DNA of 64,000 nt from contig CAVYQF010000043.1 in NCBI GenBank assembly GCA_963770545.1, forward strand, positions 496,001-560,000, given 5' to 3'. A program made the position numbers and the translations under genes. Positions 17,465 through 26,765 of the stretch are shown piece after piece. The stretch comes from RYN-230 sp963770545 (GTDB taxonomy: Bacteria; Actinomycetota; Actinomycetes; Streptosporangiales; Streptosporangiaceae). Position 1 is the first letter of the stretch. Each line of letters starts with the position of its first letter. Under the pieces are notes generated by a model. It was not told where the DNA came from, made no database searches, and was given only the letters and a program-made list of their open reading frames with translations.

Positions 17465-18097
17465 GTGACGTCTCAGCCAGAAGCCCATGAAGACATGCAG
17501 TTCTGGTTCGATCCACTGTGCCCCTGGGCCTGGATCACCTCGCGCTGGATGCTGGAGGTGGAGAAGGTGCGGCCAGTGCGGGTCAACTGGCGGATCATGT
17601 CGCTGGCGTACCTGAACCTGATCCAGCACGACGGTGAAGGCCTGACCCCGGAGTATCTGGAGCGGATGGGCCAGGCGTGGGGCCCGATCCGCGTGGTCGC
17701 CGCCGCTGCTCAGGAGGCCGGTCCTGGCGTTCTCGGCCCGCTCTACACGGCCATCGGCACGAGGTTCCACGACCAGGACCGCAGAAACGATCCTGAGGTG
17801 ATCCCGGAGGCGCTGGCTGAGGTCGGCCTGCCAGCCTCCCTGGCGGCCGCCGCGGACAGCACCGAGTTCGACGACGAGATTAAGAGGTCTCACCACGAGG
17901 CGTTCGACGTCGTCGGGACGGACGTGGGCACGCCCGTCATCCGCATCCGCGGCCATGCCATCTTCGGCCCGGTGGTCACGCCCATCCCGCGGGACGAGGC
18001 GGCAGGCCGGCTATGGGATGGCGTCGTCCTCGTGACCGGGACAGATGGCTTCTTCGAGCTCAAGCGGACCAGGGACCGTAAGCCGACGTTTGACTGA
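17465..18097 (+). CDS. DsbA-family mycothiol-dependent nitroreductase-like protein
   Basis: A 210-residue protein closely resembling the M. tuberculosis Rv2466c family: FWFDPLCPWAWITSRW, MSLAYLN, GPIRVVAAAAQE, LYTAIGTRFHDQ, DVGTPVIRIRG, IPRDEAAGRLWD and FFELKRTR all follow the family pattern. The thioredoxin-fold active site reads CPWA where Rv2466c has CPWC, so the resolving cysteine is absent and a monothiol mechanism with mycothiol is likely. Such enzymes reduce electrophiles or oxidised thiols in the cytosol. Start is uncertain (GTG 17465 or ATG 17495). The 3' end overlaps the convergent RNase H gene by 38 bases. Confidence 0.88.
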   Translation: MTSQPEAHEDMQFWFDPLCPWAWITSRWMLEVEKVRPVRVNWRIMSLAYLNLIQHDGEGLTPEYLERMGQAWGPIRVVAAAAQEAGPGVLGPLYTAIGTRFHDQDRRNDPEVIPEALAEVGLPASLAAAADSTEFDDEIKRSHHEAFDVVGTDVGTPVIRIRGHAIFGPVVTPIPRDEAAGRLWDGVVLVTGTDGFFELKRTRDRKPTFD

Positions 18098-18749
18098 CTG
18101 AGCGGGCCAGCACCCTGGCCACGGGAGCCCGCCGGGCGGCGAAGCGGGACAGCCGATGAGCACCAGCCGGTAATTCCGCCGAAGTCTGCCCGCCAGAATT
18201 CGCCGTAAGCACCTGGTCGCGGCCGGCCCCGTCTTTCAGGGCGTCCGCGGTGCCCTGGCCAGCGAGCTCGTCGGCGCGCTCGTTCTCAGGATGTCCTGCG
18301 TGCCCCTTGACCCAGAACCACTGCACCTGGTGACCGCGGGACACCGAGTCGAGCCGCTTCCAAAGGTCAGCGTTCTTGACCGGCTTCTTGTCCCGCGTGT
18401 TCCAGCCGTTACGTTTCCAGGCGGCCAGCCACTGCGTGATGCCCTTCCGCAAGTACTCGCTGTCGGTATGCACATGGACTTCACACGGCCGGGTCAGGCT
18501 CTCCAGGCCCCGGATGGCCGCCATGATCTCCATGCGATTGTTCGTGGTAGCTGGCGCGCCGCCGTAGATCTCCCGCCGGTGACGGCCATACAGCAGAACA
18601 GCTCCCCATCCACCTGGGCCCGGGTTGGGCGAGCAGGCGCCGTCGGTAAAGATCTCGACGATCCCATGGTCCGCCTGCCCCTGAGGCCCTAGCGGCCCGG
18701 GGGACTCGCGTTCACTGGCCGCGGAGGCCAATCCCGGTGGGTCAGCCAC
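18060..18749 (-). CDS. rnhA: Ribonuclease HI with C-terminal extension
   Basis: A 229-residue protein. Residues 31-170 are RNase HI: EIFTDGACSPNPGPGGWG (first Asp), TNNRMEIMAAIRGLE (Glu), VHTDSEYLRKGI (Asp), and KGHAGHPENERADELA (His and last Asp), so all catalytic residues are present. It cleaves the RNA strand of RNA-DNA hybrids. About 60 extra residues at the C-terminus are low complexity and untypical. The GTG start at 18749 has GGGAG at proper spacing. Confidence 0.94.
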   Translation of the reverse strand: MADPPGLASAASERESPGPLGPQGQADHGIVEIFTDGACSPNPGPGGWGAVLLYGRHRREIYGGAPATTNNRMEIMAAIRGLESLTRPCEVHVHTDSEYLRKGITQWLAAWKRNGWNTRDKKPVKNADLWKRLDSVSRGHQVQWFWVKGHAGHPENERADELAGQGTADALKDGAGRDQVLTANSGGQTSAELPAGAHRLSRFAARRAPVARVLARSVSQTSAYGPWSA

Positions 18750-19005
18750 GTCAGGCTCCCGCTTCGGCCGATGACACTGGCGCTGCGCTCCTCATGCCGA
18801 GCCATGCTCCCACCGTCAGCGACGGCAGGACCCGGATCCACGCATACAGAGCTGGTCAGTACTGGGGACGGGGATTACGACGCGGCGATGGACGCACCGC
18901 AGTGTCACGCCGTCACGTGCATTGAACCGTTCTGCTCGCTTACTTTTAGCGTGAGTTGACCGACGAGAGGGGCGGCCGGCCGGAGCAGAGTGGAGGCAGC
19001 CGGAG

Positions 19006-20676
19006 ATGTCCCTGGCGAATCATGTCCCGCTGTCGCCACTGACCTTCCTGGCCCGGGCCCGCCGCGCCTTCCCCGGCCAGGTCGCCGTGGTGGACGGGGA
19101 TGGCACCGAGGTCAGTTACGAGACCCTGGGGCGGGACGCCGACGCGATGGCGGGAGCGCTGCGGGCCGGCGGCATCCGTCCCGGCGACCGGGTGGCCATG
19201 CTCGACCTCAACAGCCGGTGGCTGCTGGCCGCGCACTACGGTGTGCCCGGGTCCGGCGCTGCGCTCGTCGCCCTGAACTCGCGGCTGGCCGCTCCGGAGT
19301 ACCGCTACATCCTGGCCCACTCCCGCGCCCGGGTCCTGCTGGTCTCCCCCGGCCTGCTGCCCGCGCTGGCCGTGTCGTCCGCGGGCGAGCTGCCAGCCGA
19401 GACGGTGGTGCTGCTGCCCGGCGGCCAAGACCCGGACCGGCCCGCAGGCCGGGACGCGGCCCTGCCCGGTGCCGTGCCGTACGGCGAGTGGCTATCCCGC
19501 GCGGACTCCCACGGGATCGAGTCACCTGGCGACGAAGACGCCATGATCGCGGTGAACTACACCAGCGGGACGACCGGCCGGCCCAAGGGCGTCGTCTACA
19601 CCCATCGCGGGGCGTACCTGAACGCGGTCAGCGTCGCCCTGGAGTTCGGCCTGTCCGCGTCCAGCTGGCATCTGTGGACGCTGCCTATGTTCCACTGCAA
19701 CGGGTGGTCGCTGACCTGGGGCGTCACCACGGTCGGGGGTACGCACGTGTGCCTGCGGTCCTTCGACGCTGACCGGGCGCTGGACCTGATCGCCCGGTAC
19801 CCGGTCACGCACCTGTGCGGGGCACCGGTGGTGCTCAGCGAGCTGGCCCGGGCAGGCAGCCGGCGCAGCTTCGTGGCGGCCCGCCCGGTTCGCGCCGCGG
19901 TGGGCGGCGCCCCGCCGACCAAGGAGACCATCGCCGCGGTCCAGCAGATGGGCGTCCAGGTCACGCACCTGTACGGGCTGACTGAGACCTACGGGCCGTC
20001 GCTGGTCTGTGAGTACCAGCAGAACTGGACCGACCTGACGACCGCGGCACTGGCCGAGCGGCTGAGCCGGCAAGGGGTACCCACCATGTCCGTGGGTGAC
20101 GTGCGGGTTGCGGACACCGACCTGGTCCCGGTACCACCGGACGGACGGACCGTCGGCGAGATCCTGGTCCGGTCGAACACGGTGGCGGCCGGCTACCTCG
20201 ACGATGAGCAGGCCACCGCGGAGGCGTTCCGCGGCGGCTGGTTCCACACCGGCGACCTGGCCGTGACGCACCCCGACGGCTACATCGAGCTGACCGACCG
20301 GAGCAAGGACGTGATCATCAGCGGCGGCGAGAACATCGCCTCGGTCGAAGTGGAGAAGGTCCTCGCCGCCCACCCGGAGGTGCTCGAGGCCGCTGTGGTG
20401 GCCGTCCCCGATGAGCGCTGGGGCGAGCGTCCCGTCGCGTTCGTGACCACATCGGGCGGCGCCGTCACCGAGCTGGAACTGACCGAATTCGTCCGCGGCC
20501 GGCTCGCGCACTTCAAGGCGCCGGACCGGGTGTACTTCGAAGCGCTGCCCAAGACCTCCACCGGCAAGATCCAGAAGCACGTGCTGCGCGCCATGGCCCG
20601 CGAGCGGACCAGCGACGGCGGCCCGGCGCCGAGCCACTCCCGCGAGACAAGGAGTTCCCGGGACGGCACGGCCTGA
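19006..20676 (+). CDS. Acyl-CoA synthetase (AMP-forming)
   Basis: A 556-residue adenylate-forming ligase of the fatty-acyl/medium-chain acyl-CoA type. Motifs in order: NYTSGTTGRPKGV (P-loop, near 185), HLYGLTETYGP, GWFHTGDLA, DRSKDVIISGGENI and KTSTGKIQKHVLR with the catalytic lysine. It activates a carboxylic acid to acyl-AMP and then acyl-CoA. It is divergent from rnhA and has no pathway neighbours, so the substrate is open; the WNWT-like segment and TETYGP wording fit the class often annotated as long-chain-fatty-acid or acyl-CoA synthetase. The last 25 residues are disordered. Confidence 0.92.
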   Translation: MSLANHVPLSPLTFLARARRAFPGQVAVVDGDGTEVSYETLGRDADAMAGALRAGGIRPGDRVAMLDLNSRWLLAAHYGVPGSGAALVALNSRLAAPEYRYILAHSRARVLLVSPGLLPALAVSSAGELPAETVVLLPGGQDPDRPAGRDAALPGAVPYGEWLSRADSHGIESPGDEDAMIAVNYTSGTTGRPKGVVYTHRGAYLNAVSVALEFGLSASSWHLWTLPMFHCNGWSLTWGVTTVGGTHVCLRSFDADRALDLIARYPVTHLCGAPVVLSELARAGSRRSFVAARPVRAAVGGAPPTKETIAAVQQMGVQVTHLYGLTETYGPSLVCEYQQNWTDLTTAALAERLSRQGVPTMSVGDVRVADTDLVPVPPDGRTVGEILVRSNTVAAGYLDDEQATAEAFRGGWFHTGDLAVTHPDGYIELTDRSKDVIISGGENIASVEVEKVLAAHPEVLEAAVVAVPDERWGERPVAFVTTSGGAVTELELTEFVRGRLAHFKAPDRVYFEALPKTSTGKIQKHVLRAMARERTSDGGPAPSHSRETRSSRDGTA

Positions 20677-20697
20677 AGGCCTGGCCGGCCTGGCCGC

Positions 20698-23600
20698 TTA
20701 GGGCACGGTCACGGGCTGGATCACCACCGGGCCCCGGGTGGGGTCGAGTTCGGTGGCCTGCGACACGCCTGCCGGAGTGACCACGTCCATGGCCTTGGGC
20801 ACGGTCGCGGGGGGCACCTGGCAGATGGGACTCGTCCCGCCGACCGCGCACACCCCGAAGGAGTAAGCCTCCGGGGTCTTCGCGAACGCCCGGGCCTGGT
20901 CGGAGCTGAATCCGTCCTGCCCGGTCAGCACGACGCTGAACGCCCAGCCGGACCCCGGCGTGCCGAACTGGGTCTCGGGCAGCGCGATCGTGACGGTCCG
21001 GTTCGCGTCGTCGACGAACGTGGAGGGCGTGCCGACCTGGTTCCCGCTGGCGTCGACCCAGACGGTAGGCGCGAAGGCCGGCGCCTGCGCCTCGACCCGC
21101 TCGCTCCAGGCCCCCGCCGGGGCGATGGTGTAGTTGCGCGTGGTGTAGGCGGCCTGGGTCGAGGTCGCGCTGGCCCCCGGGGTGTGCACGTAGATGTCCA
21201 GCAACTGGGCGCCGAAATCGGCCCCGAAGGTCGGGTCCAGATTGGCCAGGGTGGCCCGCAGGTACGCGGTGGTGCCGTCGCTGATGACCTGGAAATCGGT
21301 CAGGTCGAAGGCGCCGGCGTGGAAGTCGGAGGCGGTGGGGTACTGGTAGGTGCCGGGCCCGTTGTCGTCGCCGGGCGGATCGGTGACGTTCAGGACCGTG
21401 GTCCCGGAGGTCACGTTCCCGATCACGGACACCTGCGCGTATCCGGTGCTCCGCCCGTCCGGTGAGGTCGCGGTCGCGGTGATGACGTCGTTACCGAACC
21501 CGACCGGGACGCTCGCCGAGAACGACCCGTCCGACGCCGCGACCGTACTCGTCACGGACGCGGCAGCGCCGGTCGTGGTGTCCGCCGACGCGATAGCAAC
21601 CGACGCGCCGGGCGACGTGGTCCCGGTCACCGTCGTGGTGGCGGTTCCGATCGTCGCCCCGGAGGCGGGGGCGGTGAGGGTGACCGTCAGCGCACCCGGC
21701 GCCCCGTGGGCGATGTAGCGCGCCGTCGTGACCGCGGGCGTCTCGACGGTGCGGCCGGTTCCGAGCCCGAGGATGAGCCGGAGCTCCTGGGCCTGGGCCC
21801 AGGTCAGCGGCGAGGCCGATCCAGCGGCCTGGCCGTCGGTGAACCCGATCGACGCGGTCGCCGGGTCGCTGCCGTAAGGCGACGCCGGCAGGTCCGGGTC
21901 TTCCCAGGCCTGCTCGGGCACCAGGCCAACGCCCGAGGAGAAATTGATCATCGCGTTCAGCAGGCTGGCGGCCCCGGCGCTCTGCCCGGCGGCGATGTCA
22001 CTCTCGGCCCGCTCGCCGGACAGCACCGGCCACAGGTGCCCGGTTCCCTTGTCGGTGGGCGGCCACGGCGCGCCCTTGGTCGTGCACGAGGTCTGGCTCG
22101 GCTGGTAGCAGTCGCCGTAGCCGTCCGCGCTGCCGTGGGCAGCCGACGTGCCGTACCGGTAATAGCCGGTGCCGCTGGGGGTGTCGACGGATATCTGCTT
22201 GTCCAGCACGCCCAGCGAGGCCTGCACATCCGGGTCGCTGATGGGCAGCTCGCCGAGCCGGACCAGTTCCTGGAACCCGCCGTCGATGACGCTGCGCTGG
22301 TCCACGGTCGGGCCGCCGTTGCCGAGGCTGTAGGCGGTGGCCGCGTTCGGGTCACCGGTCTTGGACAGCCGGATGAAGTAGCGGGGGCTGTCCGGCCCGG
22401 TCGTGGTCACGTCCCAGGATTTGATGCTGCGCTGGAAGTAGTCGGCCGTCGCCTGGTAGAGCCGGGCCCGGGCCTGGTCGCCGTGGTCGGCGGCGATGAA
22501 GGACGCCGCAGTCAGCCCGGCAATCTCGGCCGCGATGGTGGACGGTGAGTAGCCGGTCTGCTCCTCCCACCGTTCGTTCCCATCCGAGGGCCCGTGGGCG
22601 ACGAGGAAGTCGGCGGCCGGGCGGACGTGGTCGGCCCACAGGGTGGCGTCCCCGCTCAGGCCGGCCTGGTAGTCCATCAGGATCGGGTAGGCGACCTCGT
22701 CCAGCTGCAGTCCGCCGGTGTCGGGGGCGGCCTGGCCGTTGAGCAGCGAGTTGCGCGGCATGGCCCCGTCCGGCAGTTGCTGGCGCTCGAACAGGAACCG
22801 GACCGCGTCGCGCGCCGTGGCCAGGTCACCGTCGGCCAGCAGGCCGGTGAACGCCTCGTACAGGTCACGGGAGAACACCTCGCGGTAGGAACCGAAGTAG
22901 GCAGGCTTGCCACCGGAGTCGGCCCCGGCGGGCACCGCCTGGCCCCACGGGCTGGCCAGCGAGGCCACGATGGCGCCGGGGAAGGTCTTGTCCTCGCTCG
23001 CCTTCAGCACGTTCGCGGAAAGGTAGTAGTGCTGGACCAGCCGCGCCGTCGCGCTGGCCGGCTCCCCGGGATAGTGAGCCGGGGGCCGGTTCAGGCTCGC
23101 GTCGTACGCCACCCAGCCAGCCAGGTACTTCAGTTCCTTCAGTGCGAACGGGGTCTTGAGCGAGCCCTGGGCCGTGCCCACCGCGGTTGCCGGCGTGCGG
23201 CCGAAGCCGAGCGCCAGCGTCAGGCTGCCGTCCGAACCGGGCGCCAGCTTCTGGGTGGCGACGATGTGGCCGTCCGGCGCAGACGAGTACGGGGTGAGCG
23301 CGTGAGACGCGTCCAGCTGGGTGAGTCCGTCGCTGGCCGTGCCGGCGTAGCCGACACTCGCCTCCGGCGCGGGCGTGCTGTCGGCCAGCGCCAGGTAGGT
23401 CGGCACCGCATAGGTGCGGTTAGTGGCGTCGGTGACCGTGTTCCTGCTGGACACGACCGGGATCGCGGATCCGTGCGAGGTCGTGACGACGCCGTCGTTG
23501 CCCCCGGCGTTCTGGGCGCCGCCGCCGCCGTTCCCGTTGACGTGGGCGTCCAGCCGCGCGTACAGGTGCAGCCCGGCCACGTGGGTCCCGGAACCGGGCA

Positions 23601-24114
23601 CGGCGCTGAGCCGCGTGTGCATGAGCACGGTGTCGCTGCCGGGGTCCGTGATGTACGTGGTGGTCAGCCGGTACCCGTGCTGGGCATCGGTCGCGGTCAC
23701 CGTGCAGGCCATGCCGGTCGGATCCGCGCGGACCGTGTAGCTCATGTCCCTGGTCTGCAGGTCGGTGAACGTGGAGCCGTTGGTGACGATGTACTGCAAC
23801 GTGCTCACGTTGGTGTTGTCGATGGTGGGCTCGTAGGTGTCCGACAGCACCCCGCCGGCCACCGTGTACCAGACTTTCGACGCCGTGCCGGTGGCCGTAC
23901 CCACGCAGTCCTTGCGGGCCAGGTCGAAGTACGACATCGAGCCGGGAGCACCTGGCGCGACGCCGCCCGCGCCAGCCTGGGCCCTGCCGATACTGGATGT
24001 ACCGGCAGTGGCGGCTCCTGCGCTGGCCGCAGCCAGCGGAAGCATCGCGCCAGCCGTCGCTAAAGTAGCCAGAACCCTGACGAAGCGCCTGCGACCACGG
24101 GCCGAGCGAGACAT
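20698..24114 (-). CDS. Secreted glucodextranase-like GH15 glycoside hydrolase
   Basis: A 1138-residue extracellular enzyme. Signal peptide at 1-35 (MSRSARGRRRF, hydrophobic run, AASAGA). Residues 45-330 match the glucodextranase N domain, about 330-790 the GH15 (alpha/alpha)6 barrel, with WEEQTGYSPS (acid near E517/E518) and PEQAWED (base near E734), the same spacing class as Arthrobacter glucodextranase. Then an Ig-like Thr/Ser/Ala-rich module (about 800-900) and a C-terminal beta domain (FDLTDFQVISDGTTAYLRATL). It should release glucose from alpha-1,6 (and alpha-1,4) glucans outside the cell. The start at 24114 has GGAGG six bases upstream. Confidence 0.93.
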   Translation of the reverse strand: MSRSARGRRRFVRVLATLATAGAMLPLAAASAGAATAGTSSIGRAQAGAGGVAPGAPGSMSYFDLARKDCVGTATGTASKVWYTVAGGVLSDTYEPTIDNTNVSTLQYIVTNGSTFTDLQTRDMSYTVRADPTGMACTVTATDAQHGYRLTTTYITDPGSDTVLMHTRLSAVPGSGTHVAGLHLYARLDAHVNGNGGGGAQNAGGNDGVVTTSHGSAIPVVSSRNTVTDATNRTYAVPTYLALADSTPAPEASVGYAGTASDGLTQLDASHALTPYSSAPDGHIVATQKLAPGSDGSLTLALGFGRTPATAVGTAQGSLKTPFALKELKYLAGWVAYDASLNRPPAHYPGEPASATARLVQHYYLSANVLKASEDKTFPGAIVASLASPWGQAVPAGADSGGKPAYFGSYREVFSRDLYEAFTGLLADGDLATARDAVRFLFERQQLPDGAMPRNSLLNGQAAPDTGGLQLDEVAYPILMDYQAGLSGDATLWADHVRPAADFLVAHGPSDGNERWEEQTGYSPSTIAAEIAGLTAASFIAADHGDQARARLYQATADYFQRSIKSWDVTTTGPDSPRYFIRLSKTGDPNAATAYSLGNGGPTVDQRSVIDGGFQELVRLGELPISDPDVQASLGVLDKQISVDTPSGTGYYRYGTSAAHGSADGYGDCYQPSQTSCTTKGAPWPPTDKGTGHLWPVLSGERAESDIAAGQSAGAASLLNAMINFSSGVGLVPEQAWEDPDLPASPYGSDPATASIGFTDGQAAGSASPLTWAQAQELRLILGLGTGRTVETPAVTTARYIAHGAPGALTVTLTAPASGATIGTATTTVTGTTSPGASVAIASADTTTGAAASVTSTVAASDGSFSASVPVGFGNDVITATATSPDGRSTGYAQVSVIGNVTSGTTVLNVTDPPGDDNGPGTYQYPTASDFHAGAFDLTDFQVISDGTTAYLRATLANLDPTFGADFGAQLLDIYVHTPGASATSTQAAYTTRNYTIAPAGAWSERVEAQAPAFAPTVWVDASGNQVGTPSTFVDDANRTVTIALPETQFGTPGSGWAFSVVLTGQDGFSSDQARAFAKTPEAYSFGVCAVGGTSPICQVPPATVPKAMDVVTPAGVSQATELDPTRGPVVIQPVTVP

Positions 24115-24179
24115 CCGCACCTCCGCCGGACCGCCTAGGGCAGGCGCGGGTGCGCGCCCTGTTTTGTCCGCGAATCCCC

Positions 24180-25020
24180 CCGGAGGATTCACCGCCCGGG
24201 CCGTCGCTGTCAAGAGCCGGCGCGCCGAGCTCGTGTGCCGACCATTCATAGAGCTGCTGCAGCCTCGGCACGATCACCCCGTAGTCCAGGAGACGGCCGA
24301 AACCGAGCTCGTTAGAGAGATAGTGACTGACTTTCCCGGTGAGCGGGTACTCGTCGGGAAGTACCCGCGACAGCTGCAGGAAAATCCCGGTCATCCCCAG
24401 CCTCGGGTCGCCCAGGAACGGGGCGAGCGGGCGCAGCCACCCCAGCGAGAGCCGGGGCGCGGCGACGAGCGGGTGCGTGTAGAGCACCCGGCACAGCACT
24501 ACGTTCATGAAGAAGCGCTCGGCGGTGTTCTCGGCCTCGGCCAGGTCGCGGTGGTCGAGGTAGGCGGCGACGACACTGGAGTTGTGCGCCCGGTACCTGG
24601 CGCGCGCCGTCGGGTGGTCCGCGAACGACAGCCAGTGCCGGGCCGGGAGCGATGAGGCCGGGCCGGCCAGGCCGCCGCTGAGCGCCACCGCCTCGCAGCC
24701 GTAAGGCAGCAGCGCTCGTTCACGGCCCGCCACCATGGACTCCCGGGACGGTTGCTCTGCGCCGGCTCCAGCACGCCCCGGCGAAGCTGCCAGCGCATGA
24801 ACGACATGGCCGCGCGCCGGTACGGAAGGTGCCGGGGAGCGTAACCGAAAGGTCCGCGATAGGAGCGCTCCACCAGTGCGATCCGGGCGCCCGGGTCGTC
24901 GCGCACCGCGGCGGTCTGCTCCTGCGCCCAGGCCGCAGCCGTGACGTCAGGTGCCAGGTCATCGGCCAGACGACGGTCCGGAGCACGGCGAGGGCGGCGT
25001 CCGTCGCGCCTGCGCATCAT
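24180..25020 (-). pseudogene. Conserved protein of unknown function, frameshifted
   Basis: The N-terminal part (MRRRDGRRPRR to MSFMRWQLRRGVLEPAQSNRPGSPWWRAVNER) and the C-terminal part (LLPYGCEAVALSGGLAG to LDYGVIVPRLQQLYEWSAHEL) are in different frames; one extra base at about 24712 would join them. The ATGATG start at 25017-25020 overlaps the methyltransferase stop, showing original coupling. The C-terminal frame meets no stop before entering the GH15 gene and runs on to 23420, so the native stop seems lost as well; the end given is approximate. I do not recognise the family; conserved Arg, Trp and Tyr suggest a real globular protein. Confidence 0.5.
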
Positions 25021-25829
25021 GGTTTGCGCCCGGCACCGGCCAGAACCCAGAACCTGCCGGGATCGCCGGACTCGCCGGCACCCGGGTCCGGCCGCCACAG
25101 CGGCACGTAGACCAGTCCTGGGTCTACCAGCCCGAAGCCGTCGAAGAAGCGCACGATCTCCTCGCGCGAGCGCATCCGCGCCCGGGTGGAGACACTGCTG
25201 TTGTAGACCTTCTCGGCGGCCTGAGCCACGACTGGCCTGCTCGCGTCGGTGGCATGAGCCAGGACCAGATAACTGCCCGGGGCCAGAGCCTCGCGCAGCG
25301 TGGCCACGATCCGCCACGGATCGGCGGCATCGCTCAGGAAGGGCAGCACCGAGACGAGCAGGAGCCCGGCCGGCTGGCTGAAGTCGATCAGCCGCCGGGT
25401 GGCCGGGTGGGCCAGGATCTTCTCCGGCTCACGCAGGTCGGCGTCGATGATCGCGGTGTTGTCGTTCCCGGCGAGGAGGGCCTTGCTGTGGGCGATGGCG
25501 ACCGGGTCGACGTCGACGTAGACCACGCGGGAATCCGGGCGGGCCTGCTGGGCGACCTCATGCACGTTCGCCTGAGTCGGGATGCCTGAGCCAATATCCA
25601 GGAACTGGCCGATCCCGGCCTCCGCGAGGAACCGCACCGCCCGGCCGAGGAAATCGCGGTTCGCACGGGCGATCGCCCGGACGCTGGGATCGGTCGTGGC
25701 CAGCGACCGGCCCAGGTCCTGGTCGGCCAGGAAGTTGTGACTGCCGCCCAGCAGGTAGTCATAGACCCGGGCGACGTTCGCCCGCCTGACGTCGATCCCC
25801 GGCGGCACCCAGCCAGGTTCGCCCTCCAT
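25017..25829 (-). CDS. SAM-dependent methyltransferase, Methyltransf_19 (DUF574) family
   Basis: A 270-residue member of a family expanded in actinomycetes. Signatures: IDVRRANVARVYDYLLGGSHNFLADQD, RANRDFLGRAVRFLAEAGIGQFLDIGSGIPT, VVYVDVDPVAIAHSKALL and the late RSREEIVRFFDGFGLVDPGLVYVPLWRP. The Rossmann core is complete. Substrates of this family are generally unknown. ATG at 25829 has GGAGG five bases upstream. Its stop overlaps the start of the broken gene downstream. Confidence 0.92.
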   Translation of the reverse strand: MEGEPGWVPPGIDVRRANVARVYDYLLGGSHNFLADQDLGRSLATTDPSVRAIARANRDFLGRAVRFLAEAGIGQFLDIGSGIPTQANVHEVAQQARPDSRVVYVDVDPVAIAHSKALLAGNDNTAIIDADLREPEKILAHPATRRLIDFSQPAGLLLVSVLPFLSDAADPWRIVATLREALAPGSYLVLAHATDASRPVVAQAAEKVYNSSVSTRARMRSREEIVRFFDGFGLVDPGLVYVPLWRPDPGAGESGDPGRFWVLAGAGRKP

Positions 25830-26256
25830 CACGCCTCCGGTCCACATGTCCGCGGTATTCCTGGTGCGCAGCACAGCCCGCTGGCCGGCTCCTGGTTCCC
25901 GTTACCCGGCATCTGGTGCATGGACCGGTATACCGCCTGATACAACCCGCACTGAGAAAGACACGTTATCGCAGGGGACGGGTGCGGCCGCCTGCGGCGG
26001 CGCCAGCAGGGCGAAGGTGATCCCGTACCAGGCCCAGCAATGGCTAAGTAGCGGGCAGGGTGATAAGTGTCTGGTCAACTGTTCTTTTTGCGAGAAGACG
26101 CCGATTACGCGCGGCGAGCTTTTACGGCGGCCCCGGTGTGGCATCTTTGTGTCAATGCAAGTGTCTGGACAGACTTGGCCGGCTCACCGGCGGTCACGGC
26201 ATAACCCGGCACAACCAGGCGGCCAGGTGCAGGCAAGACCGAACCGGGGAAACGGG
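25830..26256. other. Intergenic region, promoter side of the methyltransferase
   Basis: No gene is supported here. The stretch from about 26040 to 26170 is visibly poorer in GC than its surroundings. AAGTGTCTGG occurs twice (26065 and 26159), and GATAAGTGTC at 26062 has an inverted copy at 26265 inside the following gene remnant. These may be remnants of a regulatory region. Confidence 0.4.
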
Positions 26257-26702
26257 ATGATCAGGACACTTATCGCGGAACAAACGTCGCTGATCCGCGC
26301 AGGACTGCACAGCTGCCGTCGTGCCGCTCACTCATCATGAGCGAGCGGCGGGACCCGGCCAGCCTCCGGCGGGCGGTAGCCGCCCACGCCACCGGGTTCG
26401 TGATGCGGGACGTGGCGTCCGACTTCATGACTGAGGCCGTCCGGCGGGTGGCCAGGGGCAAGAAGGTAGTTGACCCCGAACTTGCCTTCGCAGCGCTCAA
26501 CACCGCGGGCAACCCGCTGACGGGCCGTGAACTCGACGTCCTGCGGCTCGCCGCCGAGGGTTCGACCACGGCGGAGATTGCCGGGTACCGGTGCCTTTCC
26601 GCGGGCACCGTGCGGAACTACCTCTCCCGCGCCATCGCCAAGACCGGCGGCCGCAACCGCCTAGACGCTATCCGGATCGCCGACGGCGCCGGCTGGTTCT
26701 GA
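26257..26702 (+). pseudogene. NarL-type response regulator with most of the receiver deleted
   Basis: The first frame (26257-26340, MIRTLIAEQTSLIRAGLHS and a stop) is the start of a receiver domain. The next frame from ATG 26337 resumes at the end of a receiver (ATGFVMRDVASDFMTEAVRRVARG) and continues through an intact LuxR helix-turn-helix: PLTGRELDVLRLAAEGSTTAEIAG, SAGTVRNYLSRAIAKTG. About 70 residues including the phosphoacceptor Asp are missing between them, and the two pieces overlap by ATGA. The 121-residue C-terminal piece could still be made as a stand-alone DNA-binding protein, but this looks like an internal deletion in a DesR-like regulator. Confidence 0.6.
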
Positions 26703-26765
26703 GCACTCCCCGTCCCCGCTGATATCGCATGCTTTCCGGCCCTCCGGACGGCTATTGGCGTCCGT

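Noticed and set aside
19006..20676. Acyl-CoA ligase considered as PaaK for the paa pathway
   Set aside because: Its motifs and 556-residue length fit fatty-acyl-type ligases; PaaK is about 430 residues with a different wording.
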